A stretch of 6,789 nt of DNA from Caldifarciminota bacterium (lineage in GTDB: Bacteria; Hydrothermota; Tepidihabitantia; Tepidihabitantales; Tepidihabitantaceae). The stretch's first letter is position 1; each line of letters begins with the position of its first letter. The notes below the pieces were generated by a model. The model made no database searches, was not told the origin of the DNA, and saw only the letters and a list, made by a program, of their open reading frames with translations. This document shows positions 5,993-6,789 of this stretch, one piece after another. The stretch covers positions 1 through 6,789 of the forward strand of contig DSBX01000102.1 in the NCBI GenBank assembly GCA_011049385.1. Reading direction: 5' to 3'. Position numbers and translations under genes: made by a program.

Positions 5993-6020
5993 TTGACAAG
6001 TGAGGCCGATTCGGTATATG
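5993..6020 (+). promoter_or_regulatory. Rightward promoter for the leader ORF and Kelch gene
   Basis: TTGACA (5993-5998), a 16-base spacer and TATATG (6015-6020; four of six consensus matches). Its -35 is only about 20 bases from the -35 of the leftward promoter, so the two may be affected by a common regulator. Transcription near 6027 leaves about 88 bases before the possible ORF at 6115 and about 266 before the Kelch start at 6293. Confidence 0.6.
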
Positions 6021-6026
6021 TTCTCC

Positions 6027-6292
6027 TGCGGGCATCGGGCTGGTCGGAGACGCCGTTACCCGGCAAGGGCGAGCTGACTTTCGAAGCGCCGCGGGGCGGC
6101 GAGAAAGGAGGTCAATGCGTAGCGCAGAGGTCGTGTCAGGACAGCCGCGGGTGCCGACCGGGTATTGCGCGGCCGGGGACGCGGCATGCGGACGCCGGAA
6201 CACATCAACACATGCCGTACCGACCGACGCCTGCCGTCATCGGGCGACGGGCGTTCCAGACCGCAGTGACAGATAACAGGAAGGGGTATGAG
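6027..6292 (+). other. Long GC-rich leader before the Kelch gene
   Basis: These are about 266 transcribed bases, unusually long beside the 16-50 base leaders elsewhere in the window. A perfect 6-bp hairpin with a GGG loop (6087-6092 with 6096-6101) ends two bases before the Shine-Dalgarno sequence at 6104. A 7-bp stem (6182-6188 with 6211-6217) lies further on. I could not match it to a known riboswitch class by eye. It also contains the short ORF listed separately. Confidence 0.4.
6115..6276 (+). CDS. Possible 53-codon leader ORF
   Basis: This ATG ORF follows AAAGGAGGT (6104-6112), the strongest ribosome-site match in the window, though only 2-3 bases separate it from the ATG. It ends with TAA at 6274-6276, and the Kelch start is 16 bases on. 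The peptide begins MRSAEVVSGQPRVPTG and is rich in Arg, Thr and Ala with four Cys (residues 18, 25, 40 and the second Cys of its C-A-A-G-D-A-A-C segment among them). It has no signal peptide, membrane segment or family I recognise. Its composition is less protein-like than its neighbours. It may be a translated leader coupling translation to the Kelch gene, or the ribosome site may be accidental. Confidence 0.3.
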   Translation: MRSAEVVSGQPRVPTGYCAAGDAACGRRNTSTHAVPTDACRHRATGVPDRSDR

Positions 6293-6789
6293 ATGAACTG
6301 CAAAGTGATATGGCTGGTGCTGGTCGCGGCCGCGGTCGCACTGGCCGGATAGCCTGCCGCCACCGGCGGCGAGCCGGTCGCGCCGGTCGAGGTCGTGCGT
6401 GCGCAACAGCCGGTTGACCCGCACAGTGATTTCGGTAATGGATCCTGCCCGACAGGCGTGTCGCCGTACACCGACGCCGGCAACGTGACCTGGACATTCG
6501 GGACCGCAAGCCCGATACTCGTTTCCCGGCTGGCAGCGGTCGTGGTCGGCGACGAGATGCACATCGTGACCGGCGAGGTCTCACCGGCGCCGAACCGCAG
6601 GCCGGACCAGATCTACAACTTTACGACCAACACCTGGAGCGAGGGGCTTTCTCACCCGGGCGGCGGCATTTCGAACGGGAACGCCGTCGCAGTAAGCGAT
6701 ACGCTGATCATCGTCGGGCCGGGCTATCTGTCCGACGGCGGAGCCTACAACAATGTATCGCGTTTGAACCTCAGCGCCAACACCTGGAC
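6293..6789 (+). pseudogene. Secreted Kelch-repeat protein, 5' part, interrupted by in-frame TAG
   Basis: The ATG at 6293 follows AGGAAGGGG (6278-6286). Codons 1-19 encode a textbook signal peptide: MNCKVIW, then LVLVAAAVALA and G. Codon 20 (6350-6352) is TAG. The same frame then stays open from 6353 to the window end (145 codons) with clear coding character. After a Pro/Val linker come two Kelch-type segments. One is RLAAVVVGDEMHIVTG followed by IYNFTTNTW (W at codon 115). The other is VAVSDTLIIVG followed by VSRLNLSANTW at the window edge. Kelch units form beta-propellers used for binding. Other genes here end naturally in TAG, so reassignment of TAG is unlikely. A nonsense change such as CAG to TAG, a sequencing error, or programmed read-through would explain it. 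No start with a signal peptide exists after the stop. The 3' end lies outside the window. Confidence 0.7.

Noticed and set aside
6350..6352. TAG reassigned to an amino acid
   Set aside because: The genes ending at 1183, 2551 and 3791 all terminate naturally at TAG directly after complete C-terminal domains.

Overview
The window is a high-GC bacterial chromosome segment. It is dominated by secreted proteins whose C-termini end in a short beta-rich module resembling the type IX secretion (T9SS) type A sorting domain or FlgD-like Ig domain. That module, the beta-propeller cargo (BNR/Asp-box, FG-GAP, Kelch) and the strong Shine-Dalgarno sites point to an uncultured member of the wider FCB-like bacteria; candidate division WOR-3 or a relative is my best guess. 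The taxonomic call is inference from protein style, not from a marker gene. No mobile element, CRISPR array, tRNA or rRNA was seen.

Layout. Positions 1-157 hold a small hairpin and a promoter (72-99). They are followed by a rightward series: a secreted protein of unknown function with a sorting-like C-terminus (158-1183); a 122-base gap carrying a perfect 11-bp inverted repeat; a cytoplasmic protein I recognise as a dual-OB-domain (DuOB) type (1306-2052); a small lipoprotein (2099-2551); and a secreted BNR/sialidase-fold propeller protein (2571-3791). A second promoter overlaps the stop codon of the DuOB gene and would drive the lipoprotein and propeller genes. The gap 3792-4021 holds a complete but unidentified small RNA gene: sigma70-type promoter, about 175 nt of hairpin-rich RNA, and an intrinsic terminator. 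A leftward gene (5908-4022) encodes a large secreted FG-GAP propeller protein, also with a sorting-like C-terminus. It and a rightward unit share a divergent promoter region near 5946-6020. The rightward unit has a long GC-rich leader containing a possible 53-codon ORF (6115-6276). It then enters a secreted Kelch-type gene (from 6293, running off the window) that has an in-frame TAG codon directly after its signal peptide.

How it fits together. Three complete genes, and the Kelch gene by its signal peptide, encode surface or secreted beta-propeller or beta-rich proteins, so this is an export-cargo region. The DuOB gene is the outlier: it is cytoplasmic, and its family has been linked by comparative genomics to nucleic-acid sensing in prokaryotic conflict systems. 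No recognisable effector lies beside it here. The most notable items are the orphan small RNA, the amber-interrupted Kelch gene, the isolated DuOB gene, and a uniform promoter style: all four exact TTGACA hexamers I found on the + strand lie immediately upstream of a gene with a 16-17 base spacer.
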